Shown here piece after piece: positions 41,898 through 51,176 of a DNA stretch of 64,000 nucleotides. A model generated the notes under the pieces. That model had not been told where the DNA came from, did no database searches, and was given only the letters and a program-made list of their open reading frames with translations. Position 1 is the stretch's first letter. The number at the start of each line of letters is the position of its first letter. Origin of the DNA: Paractinoplanes ovalisporus (lineage in GTDB: Bacteria > Actinomycetota > Actinomycetes > Mycobacteriales > Micromonosporaceae); assembly GCF_016834655.1 (NCBI RefSeq), contig NZ_JAENHP010000012.1, forward strand, positions 1 through 64,000. The letters are read 5' to 3'. Made by a program: the position numbers and the translations under genes.

Positions 41898-42757
41898 CGC
41901 GCGGCCACCTTCATGACGTCCTCGGTGCCGAGGATGCGGGCGTACGTGAACACGCCGATCAGCAGCACGAGCATCAGCACGAAGGAGAGCGCCGACGCCG
42001 TCGGGTAGTCGGAGTTCTCCAGGAACTGGGCCTGGATGACCTGACCGATCATGGTGGTGTCCGAGCTGCCCAGCACCTCGGAGTTGACGTAGTCGGAGCT
42101 GGCCGGCACGAACGTCATCAGCACGCCGGCGAAGACACCGGGCAGGGCCAGCGGGAAGATCACTTTGCGGAACGTGGTGGCCGGGTTGGCGTACAGGTCC
42201 CGCGCCGCCTCGACCACGCGCGGGTCGATGCGCTCCAGTGCCACGTAGATCGGCAGCACCATGAACGGCAGGAAGTTGTAGACCAGCCCGAGGATCACCG
42301 CGGTCGGTGTGCCGAGGATGTGGAACGACTGCCCGATCAGGCCCATGTCGCGCAGCGGGCTCAGCAACGGCCCCTCGTCGGTCAGGATCTGCCGCCACGA
42401 GATCGTCCGGAGCACGAACGAGACGAAGAACGGCAGCAGGACCAGGAAGAGGTAGGTCGGCTTGCGCCGGCCGCCGTAGAAGGCGATCCAGTATGCCACC
42501 GGGAACGCCAGCACGATCAGTACGAGCGTCGCGATGGCGCCGTAGATGAGCGACCGGATGATCTGGGTGTCGTAGTTGGAGATGGCCTCCGTGTACGTCT
42601 GCCAGTGGCCGGTGAAGCGGTAGCCGTGGACGATGTCGCCCTCCTGGAGGGAGAGCGACAACATCGCGACCATCGGCACCGCGAAGAAGATCAGCAGCCA
42701 GACCGCGCCGGGCAGAACCAGCAGGTAGGGCGCGATCTTGTTCTTTACGCGGTTCAT
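41894..42757 (-). CDS. potB: Polyamine ABC transporter permease, PotB type
   Basis: A 287-residue permease with six membrane helices and the EAA loop (EAARDLYANPATTFRKVIFP region). Motifs such as LPFFVSFVLRTISWRQILTDEG and NFLPFMVLPIYVALERID are typical of PotB/PotH. ATG 42757 starts one base after the stop of the binding-protein gene. It pairs with PotC to form the channel. Confidence 0.9.
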   Translation of the reverse strand: MNRVKNKIAPYLLVLPGAVWLLIFFAVPMVAMLSLSLQEGDIVHGYRFTGHWQTYTEAISNYDTQIIRSLIYGAIATLVLIVLAFPVAYWIAFYGGRRKPTYLFLVLLPFFVSFVLRTISWRQILTDEGPLLSPLRDMGLIGQSFHILGTPTAVILGLVYNFLPFMVLPIYVALERIDPRVVEAARDLYANPATTFRKVIFPLALPGVFAGVLMTFVPASSDYVNSEVLGSSDTTMIGQVIQAQFLENSDYPTASALSFVLMLVLLIGVFTYARILGTEDVMKVAAR

Positions 42758-42758
42758 G

Positions 42759-44009
42759 TCATCCCAGCACGATAGGTTCGAAGGTCTTCTGGAACTTCTG
42801 CTGCTCGGACGTGGCCTCGAACGCGACGTAGTAGTGCAGCTTCGCGTACTCCGCGGCGGTCGGGAACACCAGCTTGGAGTCCGCGACGTCGAGCAGGGCG
42901 TCCTTGTCCTCACCGGTCAGCTTGCCCGCGTGCTGGCGGATGACCGGCTGCGCGGCCGGGACCGGGCAGACGTAGTTGATGTACTCGGCGATGGTCGCGG
43001 CGTTCTCGACCTCGTAGAAGTAGTCCATCAGCGTGATCGCGTCGACCGGGTTGGTGGCGGTGACCGGGATCGTCATGTTGTCGGTCCAGATCGTGCCGCC
43101 CTCCTCGGGGATGATGAACTTGAAGTTCGTCCCGTCGGAGATGTTCTTCTGGAAGATGTCGCCCGACCACGCCTGGGTGAGCCAGACCTCGCCGCTGCCC
43201 AGAGCCTCGATGTAGCTCTGGTCGTAGTAGTTGCGGACGATGCCGTCGGACTTCTGCTTCTTGAGGTGGTCGGCCGCCTTCTCCCAGTCCTCCTCGGTGG
43301 ACTTGGCCGGGTCGGCCCCCACCGCGAGCAGACCGAAGTTGCCGAGTTCCTGGACGTCGGAGAACATGCCGACCTTGCCCTTGAACTTCGGGTCCCACAG
43401 GTCGGCCAGGCCCTTGATCGGGCCGGTCCGGCTTTCGTCGTACGCGATGCCGGTCATGCCCGAGGCCCACGGGATCGAGTAGGCGTTGCCCGGGTCGAAG
43501 GCTTCCTTCTTGTACGCGGCCCCGGCGTTCTTGGCGTAGTTCGGCAGCTTCGAGTGGTCGAGCGGCGCCAGGAAGCCCGAGTCGCGGAACTGCGTGAACT
43601 GGAAGCTGTTGGTGATGACCATCAGGTCGTAGCCGATGTCCTGGCCCGCCGAGAGCTGCGGCTGCACCTTGGCGAACCAGGGGCCCATCTCCTGGATGAC
43701 CTCGTCGTACTTGACCTTGATGCCGGTCTTGGTGGTGAACGCCTTGAGCTCGGGCTGCTTGGGGTCCATGTAGAGCGGCCAGTTGGCGAACCGCAACGTG
43801 TTGTTCTTGGTCTTGCCGTTCCAGAACTTGGCCACGGCGTCGGGCTCGGCGCTGGCGGGCGCCTGCGTGCCCTGTCCCTGCACGCCGCAGGCGGCGAGGG
43901 CGCCGCCCAGGGCGGCGAGTCCGGAGAGCCGAAGCGCGTCCCGACGACCGAAGCGACGCTGGGTCAGACCACGGAGGAGGGAGGGGTCGGAGAAGTTCGA
44001 CGCGGACAT
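42759..44009 (-). CDS. potD: Polyamine-binding lipoprotein, PotD/PotF type
   Basis: A 416-residue solute-binding protein with a Tat-like lipoprotein signal: twin arginines in FGRRDALRLSGLAALGG and a lipobox with Cys41 (L-A-A-C). The mature part has the polyamine-binding marks LRFANWPLYMD, VKYDEVIQE, DLMVITN and WTDNMTIPVTATNPVDA. It would capture putrescine or spermidine outside the membrane. ATG 44009 directly follows the potA stop. Confidence 0.9.
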   Translation of the reverse strand: MSASNFSDPSLLRGLTQRRFGRRDALRLSGLAALGGALAACGVQGQGTQAPASAEPDAVAKFWNGKTKNNTLRFANWPLYMDPKQPELKAFTTKTGIKVKYDEVIQEMGPWFAKVQPQLSAGQDIGYDLMVITNSFQFTQFRDSGFLAPLDHSKLPNYAKNAGAAYKKEAFDPGNAYSIPWASGMTGIAYDESRTGPIKGLADLWDPKFKGKVGMFSDVQELGNFGLLAVGADPAKSTEEDWEKAADHLKKQKSDGIVRNYYDQSYIEALGSGEVWLTQAWSGDIFQKNISDGTNFKFIIPEEGGTIWTDNMTIPVTATNPVDAITLMDYFYEVENAATIAEYINYVCPVPAAQPVIRQHAGKLTGEDKDALLDVADSKLVFPTAAEYAKLHYYVAFEATSEQQKFQKTFEPIVLG

Positions 44010-45161
44010 TCAGACTCCGATCATGTATGAGTGCTGGGGGGCCCAGGTGAGGTAGACACGATCGCCGCGATCCGCAAGATCGTCGGCGTTCGAAGCATTT
44101 TGATCGAAGACTGTGAAATCCGCGCCGGCCGCGGTGGAAACGGTGTAATTCGTTGAGGTTCCGTGATAAACGACCTCCGTCACTGTCCCGGACAGCACGC
44201 TGCCTCCGGTGGCCGTGACCGGCGGCACCCCCCGGTGGAGGTCGATCTTCTCCGGGCGGATCGACACCTCGAGCTTGTCGCCCGTACGCACCGACGGCCC
44301 GACCGGGACGACGACCCGGTCCTGTGTGGTGTAGCTGATCAGGGCCAGCCCGCCCTCGACCCGCTCGACGTGACCGTCGACCAGGTTCGACGTGCCGATG
44401 AAGCCGGCCACGAAGCGGGTCGCGGGCCGCTCGTAGATCTCGCGGGGCGAGCCCAGCTGCTCGATCACGCCGGCGTTCATGACCGCGATCCGGTCCGACA
44501 TGGTCAGCGCCTCACCCTGGTCGTGGGTGACGTAGACGAAGGTGATGCCGACCTCGCGCTGGATGCGCTTGAGCTCGATCTGCATCTGCTGGCGCAGCTT
44601 GAGGTCGAGGGCGCCCAGCGGCTCGTCCAGCAGCAGCGCCCGCGGCCGGTTGACCAGGGCCCGGGCCAGCGCGACCCGCTGCTGCTGGCCACCCGACATC
44701 TCGCGCGGCGCGCGCTTCTCCATGCCGGTCAGCGACACGATCTCGAGGATCTCGCCGACCCGGCGGCCGATCTCGTTCTTGGCGACCTTCTTGCGCTCCA
44801 GGCCGAAGGCGACGTTCTGGTACGTGTTGAGGTGCGGGAAGAGTGCGTACGACTGGAACACCATGTTGACGTCGCGCTTGTTCGCGGCCACGCCGGTGAC
44901 GTCCTTGCCGTCGAGCAGCACCTGACCGGCGGTGGGCTCCTCGAAGCCCGCGATCATGCGCATCGTGGTGGTCTTGCCGCACCCCGACGGGCCCAGCAGC
45001 GAGAAGAACTCACCCTGGCCGATCGCCAGGTCGGTGCGCTTGACGGCGGGCACCGTCTCGCCGTGCGACAGGTAGTTCTTGTTCACGCCGACGAACTCGA
45101 TGGCCGGGGTGTCACCGGACGCCGACCGGGAGCGTACGGCGCTGTGCTGGGGGGTGCTCAT
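44010..45161 (-). CDS. potA: Polyamine ABC transporter ATP-binding protein, PotA type
   Basis: A 383-residue ATPase of the importer. Motifs: Walker A GPSGCGKTTT (about residues 57-66), Q-loop VFQSYALFPH, signature MSGGQQQRVALARAL, Walker B ALLLDEPLGALD and H-loop VTHDQ. The C-terminal 110 residues are the TOBE regulatory domain. It is preceded by a 39-bp gap after the aldehyde dehydrogenase, so the operon order is aldehyde dehydrogenase, potA, potD, potB, potC, FAD oxidase. This gene, unlike the sugar systems in the window, has its own ATPase. Confidence 0.93.
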   Translation of the reverse strand: MSTPQHSAVRSRSASGDTPAIEFVGVNKNYLSHGETVPAVKRTDLAIGQGEFFSLLGPSGCGKTTTMRMIAGFEEPTAGQVLLDGKDVTGVAANKRDVNMVFQSYALFPHLNTYQNVAFGLERKKVAKNEIGRRVGEILEIVSLTGMEKRAPREMSGGQQQRVALARALVNRPRALLLDEPLGALDLKLRQQMQIELKRIQREVGITFVYVTHDQGEALTMSDRIAVMNAGVIEQLGSPREIYERPATRFVAGFIGTSNLVDGHVERVEGGLALISYTTQDRVVVPVGPSVRTGDKLEVSIRPEKIDLHRGVPPVTATGGSVLSGTVTEVVYHGTSTNYTVSTAAGADFTVFDQNASNADDLADRGDRVYLTWAPQHSYMIGV

Positions 45162-45200
45162 GGCGTTCCTCTTCGCGGTGGGCTCTGTCAGGGGACGGGG

Positions 45201-46637
45201 TCAGCCGAGGTAGCTCATCACGTGCTTGATCCGGGTGTACTCCTCGAACCCGTACATCGAAAGGTCTTTGCCGTAGCCGGAGTGGCCGAAGCCCCCGTGC
45301 GGCATCTCCGAGACGAACGGGAGGTGCGTGTTGATCCAGACGGCGCCGAAGTCCAGCCGGCGCGACACCCGCATCGCGCGCCCGTGGTTCTGGGTCCAGA
45401 CGCTCGCGCTGAGCCCGAACCGGACGTCGTTGGCCCAGCGGACCGCGGCGTCCTCGTCGTCGAACTCCTGCACCGTGATGACCGGGCCGAAGACCTCGTC
45501 CTGGACCATCTCGTCGCGCTGCCGCAGGCCGGCCACGACGGTCGGCTCGAGGAAGTAGCCACGCTCGCCGATCCGCTTGCCGCCGGCCACGATGCTCGCG
45601 TGGTCGGGTGCGCGGTCGAGGAAGCCCTGCACCCGGGCGAGCTGGCCGGCGTTGTTGACCGGGCCGAAGAACGCGTCGGTGTCGCTGGGCGCCCCGACCT
45701 TGGTGCTGCGCGCGGCCTCGGCCAAGGCGTCGGTGAAGTCGGCGGCGACGCGGCCGTGCACGAGCACCCGGGTCGCGGCGGTGCAGTCCTGACCGGCGTT
45801 GAAGTAACCCGCCTGGGCAATGGAAGAAGCGGTGGCGGCGATGTCGGCGTCGTCGAACACGATGACCGGCGCCTTGCCGCCCAGTTCGAGGTGGGCCCGC
45901 TTGAGGTCGGCGGCGGCCGAGACCGCGACCTCCATCCCGGCCCGGGTCGAGCCGGTGATCGAGACCAGCTGCGGCGCCGGGTGCGCGACCACGGCCCGGC
46001 CGGTGTCGCGGTCGCCGCAGACCACGTTGAGCACGCCCGGCGGCAGGAACTCGGCGGCGATCTCGGCCAGCAGCAGGGTGGTGACCGGGGTGGTGTCCGA
46101 GGGCTTGAGCACCACCGAGTTGCCGGCCGCGATGGCCGGGGCGAACTTCCACACCGCCATGACCATCGGATAGTTCCACGGGGTGATCTGCGCGCACACG
46201 CCGATCGGCTCACGCCGGACGTACGACGTGTGGTCGCGCAGATACTCCCCCGCCGACTTGCCTTCCAGGATCCGCGCCGCGCCCGCGAAGAAGCGGAGCT
46301 CGTCCAGCAGCGGTCCCATCTCCTCGGCCCGGGTCGCCTCGACCGGCTTGCCGGTGTTCCGGCACTCGGCCGCGATGATCTCGTCGGCCCGGGCCTCGAC
46401 CGCGTCGGCGATCCGCAACATCGCGCGCTGCCGCTCCGACGGGGTGGCGTCGCGCCACGCCTCGAAGCCGGCCCCCGCCGCGGCCATCGCCGCCTCCACG
46501 TCCGCCTCGGAGGAGACCGGCGCGAGCGCGTACGCCTCCCCGGTGCTCGGATCGATCACCTCGGAGGTGACGCCATCTGCGGTTTGGGTGTATTCGCCAC
46601 CGACAAAGTTACGCAGAACGGGCAGCGCGGCGCTCAC
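45201..46637 (-). CDS. Aldehyde dehydrogenase, gamma-aminobutyraldehyde dehydrogenase type, second copy
   Basis: A 478-residue NAD-dependent enzyme closely related to the one at 22838-24271 (shared TPWNYPM, AVWKFAPAIAAGN, LKPSDTTPVTT, LELGGKAPVIVFDDADI and the C-terminal GYGKDLSMYGFEEYTRIKHVM). The catalytic cysteine is at about residue 285 in AGQDCTAATRV. It would oxidise 4-aminobutanal or 3-aminopropanal. Start GTG 46637 has GGAGG 9 nt upstream. It heads the pot operon, so uptake and oxidation are co-expressed. The 159-bp upstream region has ACGGAATC, part of the shared element. Confidence 0.88.
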   Translation of the reverse strand: MSAALPVLRNFVGGEYTQTADGVTSEVIDPSTGEAYALAPVSSEADVEAAMAAAGAGFEAWRDATPSERQRAMLRIADAVEARADEIIAAECRNTGKPVEATRAEEMGPLLDELRFFAGAARILEGKSAGEYLRDHTSYVRREPIGVCAQITPWNYPMVMAVWKFAPAIAAGNSVVLKPSDTTPVTTLLLAEIAAEFLPPGVLNVVCGDRDTGRAVVAHPAPQLVSITGSTRAGMEVAVSAAADLKRAHLELGGKAPVIVFDDADIAATASSIAQAGYFNAGQDCTAATRVLVHGRVAADFTDALAEAARSTKVGAPSDTDAFFGPVNNAGQLARVQGFLDRAPDHASIVAGGKRIGERGYFLEPTVVAGLRQRDEMVQDEVFGPVITVQEFDDEDAAVRWANDVRFGLSASVWTQNHGRAMRVSRRLDFGAVWINTHLPFVSEMPHGGFGHSGYGKDLSMYGFEEYTRIKHVMSYLG

Positions 46638-46796
46638 GGAATAGGACCTCCAGGAGAGGGCTTGTGACAGCTCCCACACAAACGACTGCGAGACACTGAC
46701 ACACGCGAAGGACTGAAGACAAGGGAATCCGAAACTATTTTCCAAACCTGAAACGGAATCGGCGCTCATCGACCGCCGACGCCACGCAATCCTGTG

Positions 46797-48134
46797 TTAT
46801 CCCGCGTAATACCTGTCAGCCACCGCCAGGGCATCGTCGAGGATCGACAGACCCTCCCGAACCTCGTCCTCGGTGACCGTGCAGGGCGGCGCGACGTGCA
46901 CCCGGTTGAAGTGGGTGAACGGCCACAGCCCCCGCTCCTTGCAGGCCGCGGCCAGTTCGTTCATCGGCCCGGCGGCGCTGCCGGAGGCGTTGAACGGCAC
47001 GAGCGGCTCGCGGGTGGCGCGGTCCCGCACGAGTTCGATCGCCCAGAAGACGCCCAGGCCACGGACCTCGCCCACGCTCGGGTGCTTCTCGGCCAGCTCG
47101 GCCAGCCCCGGCGCGATCACGTCATCCCCGATCGCCCGGGCGTGCTCCACGATTCCCTCCTCCTTGAAGATCTCAATGGAGGCGACGGCCGACGCGCAAG
47201 CCAGCGGATGGCCGGAATACGTCAGACCACCGGGGAACGGGCGCTCCCGGAACGTCGCGGCGATCTCGTCCGAGATGATGACGCCGCCGAGCGGCAGATA
47301 ACCGGAGTTGACCCCCTTGGCGAAGGTGATCAGATCCGGAGTGACGCCCCAGCGGTCGACGGCGAACCATTCACCGCAGCGCCCGAATCCGGCCATCACC
47401 TCGTCGGCGATGAACACGATCCCGAACTCGTCGCAGATCTGGCGGACGCCCTGCAGATAGCCGGGCGGAGGCACGAGGATGCCGTTGGTGCCGACGACCG
47501 TCTCCAGCAGAACGGCCGCGATCGTGCCGGCGCCCTCGAAGACGACCGTGTCGCGCAGATGCTTCAGGGCCCGCTCGGTCTCCTGCTCGGGCGTCTCGGA
47601 ATAGAAGGGCGAGCGGTACGCGTACGGGCCCCAGAAATGCACCAGGCCGACGGCGGTGTTCTCGTTGGCCCACCGTCGCGGGTCACCGGTCGCGGCGATC
47701 GCGGTGGTCGTGCCGCCGTGGTAGCTGCGGTAGGTCGACAGGATCTTCTGCCGGCCGGTGTGGCCGCGGGCGAGCCGGATCGCGTTCTCGTTGGCCTCGG
47801 CGCCGCCGTTGGTGAAGAACACCTTGTTGAGCGGCCCGGGGGCGAGCTCGCTGATCAGGCGGGCCGCCTCGCCGCGCTTGTCGTTGGCGAACGCGGGCTG
47901 GATCGTGCACAGCTTGGCTGCCTGCTCCTGGATCGCTTGGACGAGCCGAGGGTGCTGGTGGCCGATGTTGACGTTGACCAGCTGCGACGAGAAGTCCAGA
48001 TACCGCTTGTCGTCGTAGTCCCAGAAGTAGGAACCCAGTGCGCCTTTGACCGGCATCGGGTTGATCAGGCCCTGGGCCGACCAGGAGTGGAAGACGTGGG
48101 CGCGGTCGTCCGCCCGCACCATTTCGTCAGTCAT
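46797..48134 (-). CDS. Class-III aminotransferase, beta-alanine/omega-amine type
   Basis: A 445-residue PLP-dependent enzyme. Features: YLDFSSQLVNVNIGHQHPRL, FFTNGGAEANENAIRLAR, TYRSYHGGTTTAI, FIADEVMAGFGRCGEW and the PLP lysine at about residue 273 in TFAKGVNSGYLPLGG. The sequence is in the group of taurine-, beta-alanine- and omega-amino acid:pyruvate aminotransferases. It lies 8 bp downstream of mmsA in the same operon, so the product is probably malonate semialdehyde from beta-alanine (inference). ATG 48134. Confidence 0.85.
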   Translation of the reverse strand: MTDEMVRADDRAHVFHSWSAQGLINPMPVKGALGSYFWDYDDKRYLDFSSQLVNVNIGHQHPRLVQAIQEQAAKLCTIQPAFANDKRGEAARLISELAPGPLNKVFFTNGGAEANENAIRLARGHTGRQKILSTYRSYHGGTTTAIAATGDPRRWANENTAVGLVHFWGPYAYRSPFYSETPEQETERALKHLRDTVVFEGAGTIAAVLLETVVGTNGILVPPPGYLQGVRQICDEFGIVFIADEVMAGFGRCGEWFAVDRWGVTPDLITFAKGVNSGYLPLGGVIISDEIAATFRERPFPGGLTYSGHPLACASAVASIEIFKEEGIVEHARAIGDDVIAPGLAELAEKHPSVGEVRGLGVFWAIELVRDRATREPLVPFNASGSAAGPMNELAAACKERGLWPFTHFNRVHVAPPCTVTEDEVREGLSILDDALAVADRYYAG

Positions 48135-48142
48135 GGAAGGCC

Positions 48143-49630
48143 CTATCGGTTCGTGGGGAAGCCGAGGTCGATCGCGGAGGTGCCGGGATCCGGCCAGCGC
48201 GACGTGACGACCTTCGAGCGGGTGAAGAAGTGGATGCCGTCCGGCCCGTACATGTGGGTGTCGCCGAACAGCGAGGCCTTCCAGCCGCCGAACGAGTAGT
48301 AGGCGACCGGCACCGGGATCGGCACGTTGACGCCGACCATGCCCGCGTTCACGTCGAACTGGAACTGCCGGGCGGCGCCGCCGTCCCGGGTGAAGATGGC
48401 GGTCCCGTTGCCGTACTCGTTGTCATTGATCAGAGCAACGGCTTCCGCGTACGTCTCGGCGCGCACCACGGCCAGCACCGGCCCGAAGATCTCGTCGGTG
48501 TAGACGTCCATCTCCGGCTTGACGTTGTCGAGCAGCGTGACACCGAGGAAGTAGCCGTTGCCCGGAACCTCCGCCTCGCGGCCGTCGGCCACCACGGTCG
48601 CGCCCGCCTCGGCGCCCTTCGCGATGTAGCCGGCCACCTTCTCGCGGTGCTGGGCGGTGATCAGCGGGCCCATCTGCGACTCGGGGTCGGTGCCGTCGCC
48701 GACCTTCAGCTTGGGCAGGCGGGCCGCGATCGCGTCGACCAGTGGGTCGGCGATGTCACCGACGGCCACCACGACCGAGACGGCCATGCAGCGCTCGCCG
48801 GCCGATCCGTACGCGGCGTTGACCGCGGCGTCGGCGGCGGCGTCGAGCTCGGCGTCGGGCAGCACCACCATGTGGTTCTTGGCGCCACCGAGGGCCTGAA
48901 CCCGCTTGCCGTGCGCGGTGCCGGTCTCATAGATGTGCTTGGCCACCGGGGTCGAGCCGACGAAGCTGACCGCGGCGATGTCCGGGTGGGTGAGGATCGC
49001 GTTGACCGCCTCGACGTCCCCGTTGACCACGGTGAAGACGCCCTCGGGCAGCCCGGCCTGCTTCCACAGCCGGGCCAGGAACAGCGCCGAGGAGGGGTCC
49101 TTCTCGCTGGGCTTGAGCACGAACGCGTTGCCGGCCGCGATCGCCGTGGTGCACATCCACAGCGGCACCATGGCCGGGAAGTTGAACGGGGTGATGCCGG
49201 CGACCACACCGAGCGGCTGCTTGATCGAATAGACGTCGACACCGGTCGCCGCCTGCTCCGAGAACGAGCCCTTCATCAGGTGCGGGATGCCGGTCGCGAA
49301 CTCGGCGTTCTCCAGGCCGCGGGCGACCTCGCCGGCCGCGTCGGAGAGCACCTTGCCGTGCTCGCTGGTGATGATCGCGGCCAGTTCCTGGGTGCTCGCG
49401 GCGAGCAGCTCGCGGAACTTGAACAGCACCGCGGAACGCTTCGCCAGCGAGGCCGAACGCCACTCCTGCGCGGCCTGCTTGGCGACGGCGACGGCCTCGG
49501 CGACCTCGGCGACGGAGGCGAGATCGACCTCGGCGGTCTGCTCGCCGGTGGCGGGGTTGAAGACGGGGCCGACCCGGCCCGACGTGCCGGGGCGCTCGGC
49601 GCCTCCGATCCAGTGCGCAATGCGATTCAT
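48143..49630 (-). CDS. mmsA: CoA-acylating (methyl)malonate-semialdehyde dehydrogenase
   Basis: A 495-residue member of the MmsA branch of aldehyde dehydrogenases, which turns malonate or methylmalonate semialdehyde plus CoA and NAD into acetyl- or propionyl-CoA. Features: ITPFNFPAMVPLWMCTTAIA, LKPSEKDPSSALFLA, the catalytic cysteine at about residue 281 in GSAGERCMAVSV, and NVPIPVPVAYYSFGGWK near the end; all are MmsA marks. ATG 49630 has a consensus-like promoter whose -10 ends 6 nt before the ATG, so the mRNA is probably leaderless. It is divergent from the MocR regulator. Confidence 0.92.
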   Translation of the reverse strand: MNRIAHWIGGAERPGTSGRVGPVFNPATGEQTAEVDLASVAEVAEAVAVAKQAAQEWRSASLAKRSAVLFKFRELLAASTQELAAIITSEHGKVLSDAAGEVARGLENAEFATGIPHLMKGSFSEQAATGVDVYSIKQPLGVVAGITPFNFPAMVPLWMCTTAIAAGNAFVLKPSEKDPSSALFLARLWKQAGLPEGVFTVVNGDVEAVNAILTHPDIAAVSFVGSTPVAKHIYETGTAHGKRVQALGGAKNHMVVLPDAELDAAADAAVNAAYGSAGERCMAVSVVVAVGDIADPLVDAIAARLPKLKVGDGTDPESQMGPLITAQHREKVAGYIAKGAEAGATVVADGREAEVPGNGYFLGVTLLDNVKPEMDVYTDEIFGPVLAVVRAETYAEAVALINDNEYGNGTAIFTRDGGAARQFQFDVNAGMVGVNVPIPVPVAYYSFGGWKASLFGDTHMYGPDGIHFFTRSKVVTSRWPDPGTSAIDLGFPTNR

Positions 49631-49636
49631 GCTCGG

Positions 49637-49665
49637 AGATTACGTAACACCTCTGGACCGAACAA
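49637..49665 (-). promoter_or_regulatory. Promoter of mmsA, with TTACGTAA palindrome
   Basis: On the minus strand, TTGTTC (49660-49665) and TAATCT (49637-49642) are 17 nt apart. The -10 ends only 6 nt from the mmsA ATG, which predicts a leaderless transcript. The palindrome TTACGTAA (49640-49647) overlaps the -10 and could be bound by the divergent MocR protein. Confidence 0.6.
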
Positions 49666-49769
49666 TGCATGAAACGTACTGTCACAAAATCCGTCCTGCC
49701 GCCCCGCCCGCCACCTCGCCCGCCGCCCCGTCCGCCGCCATAGATCGGAATAGATACTTGTTCTCCGAG

Positions 49770-51086
49770 GTGCGTGATCGACTGCGTGAGCCCTCGGCGC
49801 GCGGGCTGGCCGAGGCCGTCGGGCGCGCGGTGGGCGACGGCGTCCTGCTTCCGGGCCGCAAGCTTCCTCCCGTACGCGTCGTCGCCGCCGAACTGCGGAT
49901 GTCGCCGACCACGGTCAACGCCGCCTGGCAGCTGCTGCGCCGCGCGGGCACCATCCAGACCGACGGCCGTCGCGGCACGGTCGTCGCCACCTCGCGGGCC
50001 GACGGTCCGGGCCGCTACCGGGCGGCCCTGCGCGGGCGCACCGGCTTCGCGCTCGATCTGTCCACCGGCGTACCGGACCCGCGTCTTCTGCCTTCTCTGC
50101 CCGCCCTGGCCGGCCTCTCCCCCGCGCCGACCAGCTATCTCGACGAGCCCGTGCTGCCCGCGCTGGGTTCCCTGCTGCGCGGCCGGTGGCCGTACTCCCC
50201 CGAACGCCTGGCGATCTTCGACGGCGCCATGGACGCGATCGACCACGTGGCCTCGTCCCTGCTGCGCCTCGGCGACCGGGCCGTGGTCGAGAACCCGTGC
50301 TTCCCGCCGTTGCTCGACCTCCTCGAATCCCTGGGCGTCCAGGTGATCGGCGCCGGCACCGACGCCCGCGGCATGCTGCCGTCCGCCCTCGCCGCCGCCC
50401 TCACCCAGCGCCCCGCCGTGGTCTTCCTCCAGCCCCGGGCCCTCAACCCCACCGGCGCTTCGTGGTCGTCGACGCGGGCGGCCGAGCTCGCCGAGGTGAT
50501 CTCCCAGACCCCTTCCCTGTACGCCGTGGAGGACGACTCGGCCGGAGACGTGTCCTCGGTGACGCCGTTGTCGCTGGGCCGGCACCTGCCGAGCCAGACC
50601 GTCCACGTCCGCAGCTTCTCCAAGTCGCACGGTCCCGACCTGCGCCTGGCCGCGGTGTCGGCCCCGGCCGCGGTGCTCGACCCGGTGCTCGAACGGCGGT
50701 TGCTGGGCCAGGGCTGGACCAGCCGCCTGCTGCAGCACCTGCTCCTGACCCTGTTGACCGACCCCACCTCGAAGGCGGCGGTGGCCACGGCCCGGGAGGA
50801 GTACGCCCGGCGCCGCCACCTGACCGTCGCCGCCCTGGCCACCCACGGCGTGGCCCTGCCACCCGGCGACGGCATCAACCTGTGGCTCCCGGTCGCGGAC
50901 GAGCAGGCGGCGCTGATCTCCCTGGCCAGCCACGGCATCGCGGCCGCCGCCGGCACGTCGTTCCAGGTCACTCCCGGCCCACCCCACCTGCGCGTCACGG
51001 CCGGCCTGATCACCGCCGACCACGAGGCGGTGGCGGCCCACCTGGCCGACGCCGCCCGCGCGCCCGCCCTCTCCATCCCCCGTTGA
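49770..51086 (+). CDS. MocR-type regulator (GntR DNA-binding plus aminotransferase-like domain)
   Basis: A 438-residue regulator. The first 65 residues are a GntR winged helix (LAEAVGRAVGDGVLLPGRKL, then MSPTTVNAAWQLLRRAG). The rest is a fold-type I aminotransferase-like domain with the PLP lysine in VRSFSKSHGPDLRL and the ring-nitrogen Asp in VEDDSAGD. MocR proteins sense PLP with an amine or amino acid (as GabR does for GABA). It is divergent from mmsA and likely controls it. GTG 49770 is chosen; ATG 49665 would add a stretch with rare ATA and AGA codons and is less likely; TTG 49758 is possible. Confidence 0.85.
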   Translation: MRDRLREPSARGLAEAVGRAVGDGVLLPGRKLPPVRVVAAELRMSPTTVNAAWQLLRRAGTIQTDGRRGTVVATSRADGPGRYRAALRGRTGFALDLSTGVPDPRLLPSLPALAGLSPAPTSYLDEPVLPALGSLLRGRWPYSPERLAIFDGAMDAIDHVASSLLRLGDRAVVENPCFPPLLDLLESLGVQVIGAGTDARGMLPSALAAALTQRPAVVFLQPRALNPTGASWSSTRAAELAEVISQTPSLYAVEDDSAGDVSSVTPLSLGRHLPSQTVHVRSFSKSHGPDLRLAAVSAPAAVLDPVLERRLLGQGWTSRLLQHLLLTLLTDPTSKAAVATAREEYARRRHLTVAALATHGVALPPGDGINLWLPVADEQAALISLASHGIAAAAGTSFQVTPGPPHLRVTAGLITADHEAVAAHLADAARAPALSIPR

Positions 51087-51176
51087 CGCGCTCCCACCTG
51101 CCCGACGCCGCCCGCGCCCCTCGTCTTGTCGGATGAACATTGACGTGTGACAACTAGGCATGCGACGATTCGCGGC

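Noticed and set aside
34516..51086. Biosynthetic gene cluster for a specialised metabolite
   Set aside because: Aminotransferases, dehydrogenases and flavin oxidases are present, but no core synthase, carrier protein or tailoring set; catabolism explains them better.
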